The translations under genes were made by a program, and so were the position numbers. Of a stretch of DNA of 64,000 nucleotides, positions 49,901-61,200 are shown in pieces (position 1 is the first letter of the stretch; every line of letters begins with the position of its first letter). The notes beneath the pieces were generated by a model. It made no database searches. It saw nothing but the letters and a program-made list of their open reading frames with translations, and was not told the DNA's origin. The stretch is from Tritrichomonas foetus (lineage: Eukaryota > Parabasalia > Tritrichomonadida > Tritrichomonadidae): the NCBI GenBank assembly GCA_001839685.1, contig MLAK01001037.1, positions 1 through 64,000 of the forward strand, in the 5' to 3' direction.

Positions 49901-52900
49901 TAATATTAAATCTTCAAAACTGTAGTTTTTCATCATGTTCAAGTATTAATGATGGAGGAAGTATTTATTGTTATGGAACTATTATTAATTTTATAACTCA
50001 AGATAGTTATTTTTCAAATAATGAAGCAGGAGGAAGTGGAGGAAGTTTATATTTAAACAGTTGTCAATTGAAAGGAAGTGAATATCTTCAAGAGATTTCA
50101 ATTAATCAAGCACGTGAAGAAGGAGGATTTCTTTGGTTTAAATCACATCTTATTCCGAATAATAATAATAATGATTATCCATCATTTTCATTTTCTAATT
50201 TAATTCGTTCTAATTGTTATTGTAATCAAGGTAGTTTTCTTTATTTAGATGGAATCTCATCATTAACACTTTCTAATATTCAATCAAACAATAATTCTAA
50301 TTTTGTATATTGTAAAAATAGTGGATCTATTCATATTTCATCATGTATTTTCAAAGATGGAAATCAACATCAAACAATTTCAACATCACATTATTTTTAT
50401 TTTGAAAATGTTTCCCCAACATTTATTATTGAAGATTGTCAATTTACAAATATTCAAACTCTTTATTTAGCTCATGCAACTAATTCACTTATCAATTCAT
50501 GTTCATATAGTCTTATTGATTGTTCATTTCATCAATGTTATTCAACATATGGATTATATCCAACAACTACAACATTTTCCATATTAACTATGACAAATGT
50601 TGAATTTTTAGATTCAACATTTGGTGATATCTTTGTTTCATTATCTACTTCTTCAAATGAACTCATCTTTACTAATATTAGAATTCATGAATGTGAATTT
50701 CAAGGATCTTTAATTCAAAGTGAATTCTCAAATCTTACATTTAATTCATTTATTCTTACAAATATTAAATTTAATCCAATATTATTTTCATCATTTATTT
50801 CATCCACAACAACACAATCATTACTTTTTTCAGATTGTTATTTTAATAATATTTATAGTTCTACTGAATATTTTGATAATTTAATTCAACTTAATTCTAA
50901 ATTATCAATCATCTTTAATGATTGTAGTTTTTTCAATATTGAATGTAATAAACAAACAATTTTTATACAAGGAGATAATAATAATTCACTTTATTTTACT
51001 GATTTAATTTATAATTCGAAACTCAATAATCTTAATGAAGGATTTATATATATTAAAGAAATATCTTCATGTTATATTTCTAATTGTTCCATTTTCAACT
51101 GTTCTCAATTTGGCATTTCTTTAGAGATATTTGAAGAATTAATTTTAGAATCAAATAATTTTCAATTTAATACACCAAATTCTCTTTTAATTAAAGAAGG
51201 TAATAATATTAATATTATAAATTCTACTTTTCTATCTACATCATTAACAATATCAAACATCAATTATTTGAATTTTAATGAAACAAGTTCATTTTTAACA
51301 ACAAATATTAATGTTAATTTCACTGATAACTTCAATGATAATTCTAATTCTAATTCTAATTCTAATTCTTTTAATATTGATCAATGTTTTCTTAATTCTA
51401 CATTCTTTCATGTTAATGGAAATCAAATAATTATTTCTAACTCAATTTTTTCATCAGAAGAAGGAGAATTTGTTATTACAGAAAGAAATCTTCAACTTAT
51501 TTTTAAAGAATGTTTATTTGAAAATAAATCTAATTTTCTACTTAAAAGTGATTTTATTACAACTCTTATTGAAGATTGTAATTTTAATGAATCAAGTATT
51601 TCACAAGAAGGAGGACAAATATGTATAAATCGAACAACTATTCAATTGGGTCAACAAAATATGCGAATTATTAATATTTTAAATGATTTTAAACTTGAAT
51701 CAACAAATATTATTGGAAATAATAATAATCAGAACAATAATTATAACTACCATTCTCATAACAATATTCAAGAAACTTCACAAGAAATAAATTTATTCGA
51801 ATTCACAGAAACTCAACAACAACAATTTGAATTTTCAAATAATCAAAATATCTTTTCTAATTGCAATTTTAATCAACTTTATATTAATGGATTTGAAAAA
51901 GGAGATTCTAATATAATTGAATGTATTTTTAATCAAACATTATTTTATTCTCAAAATGCGAATATTATTTTAATTGAAAATTGCATCTTTTTAGAAACTG
52001 ATATTTCTTTAAATAGTAATAATAATACTAATGATAATAATATTAATTTTATTTCCACATCTAAATTAAATATTTTTGATTGTTTATTTAAAGGACAATT
52101 TCATCAAATTAATATTACTATGTTTAATTCAAACTTTGAAAATAATACATTTGAATCAATAATATTAAATCTTGAATCAAATATCGAAGTTTCAAAATCA
52201 ATATTTAATAATTTATCAATTTATCAAAATAATGGTGAAATCACAATTTCTAAAAGCAACTTTACATTATATTCAGAATATTCAAATATTATTGAATTTA
52301 ATTCTATTGAAACTAATTTGAATGAAGTATTATTTTTAGGTTTAGAAGATCAAATTTCTATTAATATCTATAATGGAAGTATTAAAGAAACTAAATTTGA
52401 TAATTGTACTATTAAAATTCAACAACAATTATTTTTATATAATTGCTGTTTTACTAGTAGTTTCCCATCATTAATTTCTGATTCTATTGTTAAATTATCA
52501 ATATTTGGTGATAAAACATGTTTTGAAGGACAAAAATCAGAAGCAATTCAATTACAAGAAGGCTCCATTTTTTCTTCAGAATTTGAACATATTTTTGGAT
52601 GTAATGAATGTATTGCTCCAGAAATTACACTTGAAGAAACTACTACACTTGAAGAAATTATTCCAACTACACTTGAAGAAANNNNNNNNNNNNNNNNNNN
52701 NNNNNNNNNNNNNNNNNNNNNNNNNNNNNNNNNNNNNNNNNNNNNNNNNNNNNNNNNNNNNNNNNNNNNNNNNNNNNNNNNNNNNNNNNNNNNNNNNNNN
52801 NNNNNNNNNNNNNNNNNNNNNNNNNNNNNNNNNNNNNNNNNNNNNNNNNNNNNNNNNNNNNNNNNNNNNNNNNNNNNNNNNNNNNNNNNNNNNNNNNNNN

Positions 52901-54054
52901 NNNNNNNNNNNNNNNNNNNNNNNNNNNNNNNNNNNNNNNNNNNNNNNNNNNNNNNNNNNNNNNNNNNNNNNNNNNNNNNNNNNNNNNNNNNNNNNNNNNN
53001 NNNNNNNNNNNNNNNNNNNNNNNNNNNNNNNNNNNNNNNNNNNNNNNNNNNNNNNNNNNNNNNNNNNNNNNNNNNNNNNNNNNNNNNNNNNNNNNNNNNN
53101 NNNNNNNNNNNNNNNNNNNNNNNNNNNNNNNNNNNNNNNNNNNNNNNNNNNNNNNNNNNNNNNNNNNNNNNNNNNNNNNNNNNNNNNNNNNNNNNNNNNN
53201 NNNNNNNNNNNNNNNNNNNNNNNNNNNNNNNNNNNNNNNNNNNNNNNNNNNNNNNNNNNNNNNNNNNNNNNNNNNNNNNNNNNNNNNNNNNNNNNNNNNN
53301 NNNNNNNNNNNNNNNNNNNNNNNNNNNNNNNNNNNNNNNNNNNNNNNNNNNNNNNNNNNNNNNNNNNNNNNNNNNNNNNNNNNNNNNNNNNNNNNNNNNN
53401 NNNNNNNNNNNNNNNNNNNNNNNNNNNNNNNNNNNNNNNNNNNNNNNNNNNNNNNNNNNNNNNNNNNNNNNNNNNNNNNNNNNNNNNNNNNNNNNNNNNN
53501 NNNNNNNNNNNNNNNNNNNNNNNNNNNNNNNNNNNNNNNNNNNNNNNNNNCAATCAGTAACCCAATCAGCAACACAAACACCAATAAAAATATTATCACA
53601 ATCAGCGACACAATCATTCATACAATCCTCATTTATTAATAGTTTTAGTGAAATATCATCAATATTAATTGCAACTGAATCAGAAACTCTAACTGAGACA
53701 GATAGTAATAATGATGATGATGATTCCAATAATGAACAATCGACTAAAAAACGTATTGGAACAGGTGCTATTGCAGGAATTGCAGTTGGAATTCTTGTTC
53801 TTATTTCAATCATCATTATTATTCTCATTATTTTCTTCCGAAAGAAACATTACAAGAGCAACAGTAATGAAGAAAATGAAATGGAATCAACTCAATCATC
53901 ACTTGCTTTCACTATTGATGGAGGATATTCTGGTGATAATCCACTTTTCTTCAGTCAAGATAATCTTCTTATGACAGCATACAAAGATGACACATCAAGT
54001 GAAGATGATCCATTTGCAAATGGTTTTGAAGAAATGATGGGCGGGAATCCTTAA
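46954..54054 (+). CDS. Pmp-like (polymorphic membrane protein-like) surface protein
   Basis: 2,366 codons including 290 codons of N. An in-frame stop directly precedes the ATG, so the start is fixed. The signal peptide is very short (MLLCIFSFHCSA, then NIQIE). The ectodomain is a right-handed beta-helix: repeated units with NC-x-F at strand ends and GGA(I/L), GGSIY or GGAY turns (for example GGAIHAI, GGALMQY, GGAICGG, GGSIYIRS). These recall chlamydial Pmp proteins and the Pmp-like families known in Trichomonas. Thr/Glu-rich TTLEE repeats (about 1890-1909) enter the gap, and TQS-rich repeats leave it, so the stalk is repetitive. A membrane segment (about 2268-2293, GAIAGIAVGILVLIS...) precedes a 72-residue tail with GDNPLF and DDPFANGFEE. 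A cell-surface adhesion role is inferred from the family. The true length is uncertain because of the gap. Confidence 0.92.
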   Translation: MLLCIFSFHCSANIQIEGTNFSDILSINAHRKEDSQALFISLDSVDINSCSFFTSSRVGKRLSSNHFYSEFQPYKQLILTNSNFDVKLGNKFTTLETASYTSTQNFTNTDFAAHTYLELQNGIFFLINCQFTGVTTGKSRIWAQSSVSAINLYECTFDSCEATLTGSAMYCSTANFKLYKCIFQNISPSSNASHICHFSSTLTTEKIIEECTFYKIKSTGDCGIHFYFESAKMITYQNCVFNDISAGRKGGAIHAIPPTDRSGSVFKVIGCNFTQISSVSSGGALNILQFQTTHIENCQFDTISMSTSGCSGCCINMEESNNEYLTIIGCYFNPKTTYSTKSGSIHAKDWNSGGTPRTTLTKTIISNCEFRDTITSYQTEIKSCHLYTSSIEFTGNKFYETTKYNNAQFVYIESLSTNFIINNCEFNNIKAINSLYITPLSSMTSLTGEISNCKMNNCEYSEGFFPSSMFLILTKITLTKITLDNCIFNDVCLSMKKNTNTINFDSVFLTGCTFSKTFTVADYSTITLNTFIVKNCYVSYSTSSPFLGSTNTKSISMNHCQFISLHKTTNNFQNVINVYPRTSFSVDNCTFQDIESNSDGVAIYHHQVDQQSALTVVFSIVNSHFENLYSVGEGCIYSRIAYGRFNFENNEFINCTSTVSGGALMQYEGLGTYTTTSCTFNKCRCLNGDGGAICGGDESNTNTFYYCTFIDCESSSRGGAFGGLSQNTFFYYSYFSRTKSSTSGGCIGLTTKTYSLSLTCQHCIFESSESSDGCAIYVGDTASLVTIQPLLNCTFRNYQIGKNVCSFRVKSSNINSLENCILSNIYINGSTSGCGVWFSDGASDSFKNCQFIKTLSNSYGGAYYSFRKTTYEFCQFVNTSTGYHGGAIYFSGTSSNSITITNCEFNNCTSIPHSGSSGGSIYIRSSSSVIISNCEFLNSRSNSQGGCLCFDNYTTIYTSTLTNLTFEKCSSKYGGAISSMKDLILNLQNCSFSSCSSINDGGSIYCYGTIINFITQDSYFSNNEAGGSGGSLYLNSCQLKGSEYLQEISINQAREEGGFLWFKSHLIPNNNNNDYPSFSFSNLIRSNCYCNQGSFLYLDGISSLTLSNIQSNNNSNFVYCKNSGSIHISSCIFKDGNQHQTISTSHYFYFENVSPTFIIEDCQFTNIQTLYLAHATNSLINSCSYSLIDCSFHQCYSTYGLYPTTTTFSILTMTNVEFLDSTFGDIFVSLSTSSNELIFTNIRIHECEFQGSLIQSEFSNLTFNSFILTNIKFNPILFSSFISSTTTQSLLFSDCYFNNIYSSTEYFDNLIQLNSKLSIIFNDCSFFNIECNKQTIFIQGDNNNSLYFTDLIYNSKLNNLNEGFIYIKEISSCYISNCSIFNCSQFGISLEIFEELILESNNFQFNTPNSLLIKEGNNINIINSTFLSTSLTISNINYLNFNETSSFLTTNINVNFTDNFNDNSNSNSNSNSFNIDQCFLNSTFFHVNGNQIIISNSIFSSEEGEFVITERNLQLIFKECLFENKSNFLLKSDFITTLIEDCNFNESSISQEGGQICINRTTIQLGQQNMRIINILNDFKLESTNIIGNNNNQNNNYNYHSHNNIQETSQEINLFEFTETQQQQFEFSNNQNIFSNCNFNQLYINGFEKGDSNIIECIFNQTLFYSQNANIILIENCIFLETDISLNSNNNTNDNNINFISTSKLNIFDCLFKGQFHQINITMFNSNFENNTFESIILNLESNIEVSKSIFNNLSIYQNNGEITISKSNFTLYSEYSNIIEFNSIETNLNEVLFLGLEDQISINIYNGSIKETKFDNCTIKIQQQLFLYNCCFTSSFPSLISDSIVKLSIFGDKTCFEGQKSEAIQLQEGSIFSSEFEHIFGCNECIAPEITLEETTTLEEIIPTTLEEXXXXXXXXXXXXXXXXXXXXXXXXXXXXXXXXXXXXXXXXXXXXXXXXXXXXXXXXXXXXXXXXXXXXXXXXXXXXXXXXXXXXXXXXXXXXXXXXXXXXXXXXXXXXXXXXXXXXXXXXXXXXXXXXXXXXXXXXXXXXXXXXXXXXXXXXXXXXXXXXXXXXXXXXXXXXXXXXXXXXXXXXXXXXXXXXXXXXXXXXXXXXXXXXXXXXXXXXXXXXXXXXXXXXXXXXXXXXXXXXXXXXXXXXXXXXXXXXXXXXXXXXXXXXXXXXXXXXXXXXXXXXXXXXXXQSVTQSATQTPIKILSQSATQSFIQSSFINSFSEISSILIATESETLTETDSNNDDDDSNNEQSTKKRIGTGAIAGIAVGILVLISIIIIILIIFFRKKHYKSNSNEENEMESTQSSLAFTIDGGYSGDNPLFFSQDNLLMTAYKDDTSSEDDPFANGFEEMMGGNP
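51341..51372 (+). repeat. Short AATTCT microsatellite in coding sequence
   Basis: Consecutive AATTCT hexamers encode an Asn-Ser run inside the Pmp-like protein. It keeps the reading frame and could vary in length. Confidence 0.75.
52682..53550. other. Sequencing gap (869 N) in the Pmp-like stalk
   Basis: A run of N between TTLEE-type and TQS-type low-complexity coding repeats. The gap length as given keeps the reading frame, so both sides join in one ORF; the real number of repeats is unknown. Confidence 1.
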
Positions 54055-54370
54055 GAATAAAATCGTTATTTCTTGATTTTTCTCACTTCACTATTCATTA
54101 GTTTTAATAAAATTAGTTTACATTAATTTTCTTTAATTCTTTCTTTCTTTGAATAATTGTAATAACTTTGATAAAATCACTATTAATAGTATTCATTCAT
54201 AATATTCATCAATAGCATTCTTTTATCTTCAAACACCGGATTTTTCACTTCAGAATAAAAGGCAGGCGATGCATTCCTGCTTAACATTCGCAGAGAATTC
54301 GGATATTAAAATATACATATAAAGCTGACTAAAACTGAAAAAGTAAAATCATAAACAATTAGTTATTTAT
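54055..54370. other. Intergenic region between convergent Pmp-like and Nudix genes
   Basis: 316 bases, AT-rich. A small G+C-richer patch lies at about 54262-54300 (AGGCAGGCGATGCATTCCTG). No gene was recognised. Confidence 0.4.
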
Positions 54371-55099
54371 TTATAATTTACCTTCATCCTTCAATCTTTG
54401 GTAGAGATACAAAGCACTCAGGGTTTTTGCATCAGGTGATAATTTCCAAACATCTTCTAATTTCACAATTTTAAGAATAATCTGCTCGTGGGGACTTTCA
54501 CCGCCGAGTTTTCCTTCAAGTGCAAGAATTTCTTCATGTTTCATTGTTTTCTTACAAGCAAAGAGTTTTATATACTCATCAAGAAGCCCGCCAGAAGTAA
54601 AAACACCATTGGCAGATTGGTCATAGGTCAATTCAGTAAGGTCAATTAATTCACTTGCATCTACTTTAATTCCACATTCTTCTTCAAGCTCTTTTATTGC
54701 AACTCCTTTCAAATTCCCTTCTCCGTCTGACATCCCGGCTGGAAGCTCGAGAAGAATCCTGCCAGTTGGAACTCGAGGCTGTTTAGTCAGAATTGTAAAT
54801 TGCTCGTTGGTTTGCTCATCTGTAATAATTAATAACATTGCGACGGCTGATCCACGAAGAAGAACAATTCCGGGGATCGATGTTCCATTTCGTTCGACAT
54901 GCGCTTTTATTTTAACGAAACCGACACGAGATGATCCAAATTTATCGACTGATTGGATTTCTAGTGATTTGACTTCTAACGAATCGTCTAGTCCGGCAAG
55001 CCAATTTTTAACAAGGTCTGTTCCAATTGCAAGTTCAGCATCTGGTGGTGCTGCTACTGTTACAGGTATACACTTTCCCCTAAATTCGATTGATGTCAT
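54371..55099 (-). CDS. Nudix hydrolase, ADP-sugar pyrophosphatase-like
   Basis: 242 residues from the ATG at 55099 (the frame opens one codon earlier with TTG). The Nudix box is LPAGMSDGEGNLKGVAIKELEEECGI in three parts: LPAGM, then GVAIKELEEE, then CGI. The metal-binding Glu residues of the REUxEE core are present (here KELEEE), while the usual first Glu of the G-x5-E part is shifted. The LPAGM...EEECGI wording and the length resemble ADP-sugar/UDP-glucose diphosphatases (NUDT14 and plant NUDX14 type), which split nucleotide sugars into NMP and sugar phosphate. The N-terminal 100 residues form the usual beta-rich dimer part. Its place next to a surface-protein gene appears to be chance. It is divergent from the CUB-like giant gene. 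Confidence 0.92.
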   Translation of the reverse strand: MTSIEFRGKCIPVTVAAPPDAELAIGTDLVKNWLAGLDDSLEVKSLEIQSVDKFGSSRVGFVKIKAHVERNGTSIPGIVLLRGSAVAMLLIITDEQTNEQFTILTKQPRVPTGRILLELPAGMSDGEGNLKGVAIKELEEECGIKVDASELIDLTELTYDQSANGVFTSGGLLDEYIKLFACKKTMKHEEILALEGKLGGESPHEQIILKIVKLEDVWKLSPDAKTLSALYLYQRLKDEGKL

Positions 55100-55102
55100 C
55101 AA

Positions 55103-55108
55103 ATATGA
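55103..55108 (-). promoter_or_regulatory. Possible initiator of the Nudix gene
   Basis: TCATAT on the minus strand, 3 bases before the ATG. It fits TCAY(T/A) but not the stricter TCAYTW. Confidence 0.35.
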
Positions 55109-55283
55109 CGAACTATTTGGTTAACAGAATTTCTAGTTAACCGGGATTTTCCCTCATTCAATTAAACCATAACAATTTTGAAAATTTTATTTTTTTAGAT
55201 CACTTTTTCAATTTACGAAACATGATCAACAATTCACCATAAAATTGGCCAATTGGAAAGACTTTCAAAATCATCCAAAGAAT

Positions 55284-55288
55284 TCATT
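55284..55288 (+). promoter_or_regulatory. Possible initiator of the 2,666-aa protein gene
   Basis: TCATT lies 2 bases before the ATG at 55291 and fits the looser initiator TCAY(T/A). Confidence 0.4.
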
Positions 55289-55290
55289 CA

Positions 55291-58200
55291 ATGGAAGGAG
55301 ATGTTTCTGACGTTTTTGCATTATTCGGACCTGGGGTAATTTATTCGCATAATACGCTACAAAATTTCATCGACTTTTTCATGCGCATCGACTTTAATAA
55401 TTATCAATATGAAATACCTTTTATTACGCAAACGACAAAGCAACAACAAAACTCTGACATCGATCAACTGTCAGATCTTGATGGAGGTCGTGAATTCCTT
55501 CTCAAAAAATTTTCCAAATTTTTAACCCCAATTCGAATATCTCCTCTTCAAATCCTCCAGCCTGATCCTCCACTTTCAAACCTGACTGTGAAAATTGCAG
55601 AAACTTTTCTATTTCCTTCACTTGAACTCATTTCAGAAAGCGATCCAAAATGTGCGGAAGAGGCCGTTCACACTCTCGCTCAATTTTTCCAGAATAACCA
55701 ATGGAAAGGGGATAATGACATTCCCGTTATTTCCCATAAATTGGTTTTATTATTGGCGTCAGTTATTAAAACCCATTTTTTATCTGAAAGCTCAACAAAA
55801 GAATTAATTGAATTATGGCTATCTTTTTTCGAATCACGAGGAATTATTGATGATCTATTGATTTTTACTGTAAGCTGGATTCAGCATGGAAATGCTCCAT
55901 CTGTGAATGTCGAGAAAATATTGAAATCTTTAAAAGAAACAATTTCTTTCCCAGAATTTTGGCTTTCAATTGATAAGGTCAGACCTACTCAATTTTATGT
56001 TGGAAGATTGATCGACCAAAAAATATTAGATCCAACTAATGTCATGGAAATTATCCAAAGAAGAGCTGCCGCAATCCATGGATTTTTATATGTTGCCGAT
56101 CCAAGATTTGGTATTGTTAAAATCGGGTCAGGCAAAAATGGAACAGTTTTCACTTCACTTGAGCAACAAAATTCTGATTATACTGGGAAACAGCCTCAAT
56201 CACTTGCAATATGTCATAATAAATTATTGGTTCGATATAAAACATGCAGTGATGCAATTGAAATATTGGATTATATATCTTTAAAGCAAATTGGCTACAT
56301 TTTATGTGATGGTACTTTTTCAACTGAACTTAAAGAAGTCGAAAAAAAAATTCCACTTGGACCTTTTACTGCACTCGATAATTTGATTTACTTTATTGAT
56401 AATTCAAAATTACATATTTATGAAATGAATGAAGATTTTTCAATCACACTATCTAAAATTGTTCAATTACATGCTGAAAAAACTCCTGATTTTGATACAC
56501 CTGTTCCTTCATTAACCGATTATTTGATTTCGTTGGTTACAAATGGTCATATAATTGCAGTATTTTATCCACAAAAATTATATAATCGAGCTTCTGTTTC
56601 CGTTCGAGAATTTGTAATTGAAGATGGTGAACTTGCACGCGATCTTTTATTGAATAACCTTTTATCAAATTGCGTGTGCTTTGATCCAATCTCATCAACA
56701 ATTTTTGACCTTCCTGACTATGAAGTTCCTACAATGTATAATTGTCAATATAATATCATGACACTTTATGATTTTCCTTACCCAAAAGAAATGACAAATA
56801 TTCCACCTCTAGATATTTTGAATTTATTGCCAACATTATTAAGTGCTAGATTATCAAAAGAAATTTATTCCTTACGATCCAAATATGTTTTAATTCAGCC
56901 AAATTATCTATTCAAAACTTTATCAATTGCACTCGAATCTACAAATTCTCAGGCTTTTATTTCACCACTAGTCAAAATTTTATACTTGCATTTATTTCAA
57001 TTTAAAGATTCTGAATTGCCTAGTGTAGAATTGATTCATAAATTGCTCTTATTTAAAGAAATTTCAAGGAAAGATAAAATCATGTTGATTCGTGCTTTAT
57101 TTATGTCAGTTAATCCACCAATGAATCAATTCGAACATATTCATACAATTTTAGATATAATTGAGCCATCAATGTTCATAGAAGCAACCCAAGTGTATGA
57201 CACTTTTCAACTTAATCATTTAGTTTCAATTTTATCAGCAAATGATAACAAATTTATTAAATATGCAGTAGATCATTTTGATCATCCATCTTATTCTTTT
57301 ATCCAAATATTAATAATTTCCATTACTGGTTATGTTTTCAGAAATGAATGCATTCAACCATCTTTTGTATTGCCTATTTTTCAAACCCTGAGACCAGTTG
57401 CATCTCATTTGTTTTTGTCGATAATGGCAACAATGCTTCCATTACTTAAAAAAGCACTCTCTGAACCATTAGCTTTTGCATCATCATTGCATGTTTTTGA
57501 ATCATTTTTAAAGGAAATGCATTCAATGATTCCACCAAATGCATTAAAAGATTATGCAATTAGTCACATTTCTGTTTCGTCAGAACAACCATTTATTGTA
57601 AAAACTGTTATTGATGAAACACCGCACCCTTATCAAAACAATATGGATTATGTTCATCATTATGATTTTCCATCTGCAATTGAAATTACTGTGACATTTG
57701 ATCAAAGAACGAATAGTGAAACAAACTGTGATTATTTACAAATTTTCACTGATAGAGATTGTATTAAAAAACTTACAGATCGATTAAGTGGAAGATTGTC
57801 ACGATGGAAAGATAAAATTGTAACAACTGCGAAACATCTTGCTTTTAAGTTTCATAGTGATGGTTCGGTTACCGAATGGGGTTACAAAGCTACAATATCT
57901 GCCAAATTATTTTCTAGAATGAACTTCACCTCCCCACATCCAGCGTATGACGTATTTAGAGCATTTTTCGATATTCTTTTAAAAATGATGAAAACATGCG
58001 ACGCATCAACACAATATATTCCATACCCAAATCTAAATTTTGATCAATATAAACCAACTAATACAAAAGATATTGCTAAATATATTAAAGAGATATTACA
58101 AGTAAGTAATGATGATAAATCTACATTTGAAGAAAATTGCACTAGATTGACACAGAAAATCAATGAAAAATATAATACTAATCTTTCTGAAAACGTGGAA

Positions 58201-61200
58201 TTATCTTCACAACAACTTTCGGTAATAAATTATCTATTGAAGAAGAACAAACCAGTTTCTAATGCACAAGAATTCATAGCAAATATAATAGATTCTCCTT
58301 TCATTGTGAATTCATATGATTCTAATAGTTTATCAGACCACTTTTCTAATCTTGCAAATATAATGCTATTTTATATTCCGCAAGGAATTCCAGATTCTGA
58401 ATTAGATTTCTTGTATAAATCATTAAAAGGCACCAAAGCAGCAGAACAATTTGTTGGTGATTCTCTGACATTTGCTGAAAATTCATTCAAATCTCCAGAT
58501 ATAACTTTATCATCAGTTTGTTATGCAGCCAATAAAGCAAGTTTAGCATTTCAACTTCTTCAGGTGCCTAATTATAAAAGCTTTTTAGATCATTGGTTTG
58601 ATTGTCTTCGAGCTTTATCTAAAATTAAAACTACACCAAATTCCACACTAACACCTACTTCACTTGATTCTATTTTAGATTTTGGTTGTATGTTCGGTGA
58701 TGCTTTTGATGATGCCAATGATTTTGTGAAAAGACATTTAGAAATTTTATATGAAACAGAAATTAACCAGCCAACTGTTGATATTCCAATAGTTGTCTTA
58801 ATAATAAGAAGACTTTTGCTAATGAAAACAAATGAAGTCAGCAATGATATCATTGTAGCAATTATTTTAAGAGCAATGCAATTTTGCTTACCTTATATAA
58901 TTCCATTTTTGAATGATATTATTGATAAATTTCATGTCAGGCTTGATACACTAGATGATAACTTTATGAATATTCTTAAAGGAATTGGTGAAGGAAATAA
59001 AATGGTTGCAGCTGTTGAACAAGAATCAATTTGTTTTGATTATGGTGTTTCTTTCTCTTCTGCTAAAGCTGAATGTCTCAGGAAAATGCTGACAAATATT
59101 TCCATTTTTGCTGAAATTATGAGGAAAGGGGATGAATTAATTCGTTTAGCATCACTTCTAATTCTATCTTGTCGAAACTTCCAAATTAGACCTTGCCATA
59201 CTGTTTATATAAATAATTTAAATATTAAAGCTACAGTTTCGTCAATAGATCCATTTAGATATATTCTGAAGACTGAAAATGGTCATGAATATAGTGTTCC
59301 TGCATTTAATTTCACTCAATTTTATCCATTTAAGCCTCAGTTTACAAGGATATTGCCAAAAGAATTTGAATTTTGTGGAACTGATCTAACTAAAGCGGTT
59401 ATTTCTGAGCTTACTGGTCCAAATAAAGTATTTGCATTTAATGCCTTAAATGAACTACTTCCACATTCGAATGCGAATTTCCCATTACTTTTTGAGAAAC
59501 TTTCAAATATTCCAGATTATAATGAAGAAGAATTTACAGATAATGAACTCGTAAAATATGAATCAATGAATGAAATGCTTCCACCGAATCAAATTGCATA
59601 TGTTTACAATCAACCACTTTCTGTCTACAAAGTATCGATGTCTCCTGTTCAAGGAAAATTTGGTTTTTGTGAATTAGGCAACTCAGCTCCATCATCTGCC
59701 ATTCTCTTTGAGTGCAATGAAAAGAATGTTACTTTTCATGATCATATTATTGCTGAAAATGAAACCATCTTATCAATAGTAATTGGATATTTAAAGGAAG
59801 GAATGAGAATCTTCTTAATTGTGAATAAGCAATTCAAATTAACAGATTTTTATTTACCGCCATCAAGAGTTTTAATTCCACTTGTAATAACTAATGGAAA
59901 GTCTTTACAATTTGATAAGTCGCCGGTTATTAATCTACCCTTATTTAATTCACATTTAACAACTTCAGATTATTCCCCAACTCATATTTTCTTGCATGAT
60001 AGAGCAATTGCCATCGATTCAATTTGTAGTCCAATCCAATGCAAGAATGGTGAGCCTTTTTCATTTGATCTTTTCCCAGCTATTTCGTCAACACTTCCAT
60101 TTTATTATCTCGAATTTGCACTGGCACCAGATTTGGCATCGATTTCATTACGGTCTCCTGTTCACCGAGCATTTTCATTTTATACATATGATTTACCGAA
60201 TGCGAATCCAAATGATACATATGGGTTATTTATTAATTTACAAGAACAGTTTTGTTTTATTACTTCCAATGATACAATACAAATGGATAGTGTAGCTGAA
60301 TTGCCAAAATCGGATTGGATAATCACTTTTCATGCAAAAACACTTGAAAGCATTTTCATTAATATTGGTCAACTTCCTTTCATGTTTGACATTGATTCAT
60401 ATATTGAACAAAAAACTTCAATACCAAATAAAAATCCATGCAAACCACAACGAACTGAATATATGATGACATCGCCATTACCACAGCCATATGTATCAGA
60501 GAGATTTTGTAAACTGTCACTATTCAATAATAATCAACCTAAATTTTATAAATCAAATGTTCTAAGACCATTTTTAATCAATTCGAGTGAAAAAGGTAGT
60601 TTTTATCATGGAAAAATTGGATTTGGAAGATATGAAGAAAATCAACCTATTAACCTCATTGTCTCTAATGATGATAGTTTCACAATTTCGAATATAACAT
60701 TTCCAAGTAGTAATTTGGTAAGTTTGATTGATGAAACAGCCCAAAGTCCAGAAGGATTTCAACAAATATATCAAAGATTTGTAAGTACAATTCCTATATC
60801 ATTCTGTCATGATTTGTCACCATTTGATGTTGTTAAAACGGACTTTTTCTTCGCAGAAAGAAAGAAAGCTTATTTTGAATTCCTTTGTCAAACTCAACGC
60901 TATAATGTGATGAACATTTGCATGTCTAGAATTATTCAGCAAATCGGAATTAAAGAATGTCTAACTAAATATAATCTTGAAGAATATATCGTTAATTCAA
61001 TCACCAAAATCCAATGTGATGATTTTGATCCATTTACCAATATTGAGAAAGCTAGTTATTTACCTATCCTTGATGCTATTTTTCAATATGATGACCAGAT
61101 ATTTGAAAATTTATGTAAGAAAGCACTTCTTCCATTTAGAATAACCACAGAAGATTTTAATACCTATCCACTAAATATGATATGTAATTCCATTGATTCA

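Noticed and set aside
52548..53828. Long minus-strand frames through the 869-N gap
   Set aside because: They exist only because N codons are read as open; the plus-strand frame joins a real stalk, membrane segment and tail.
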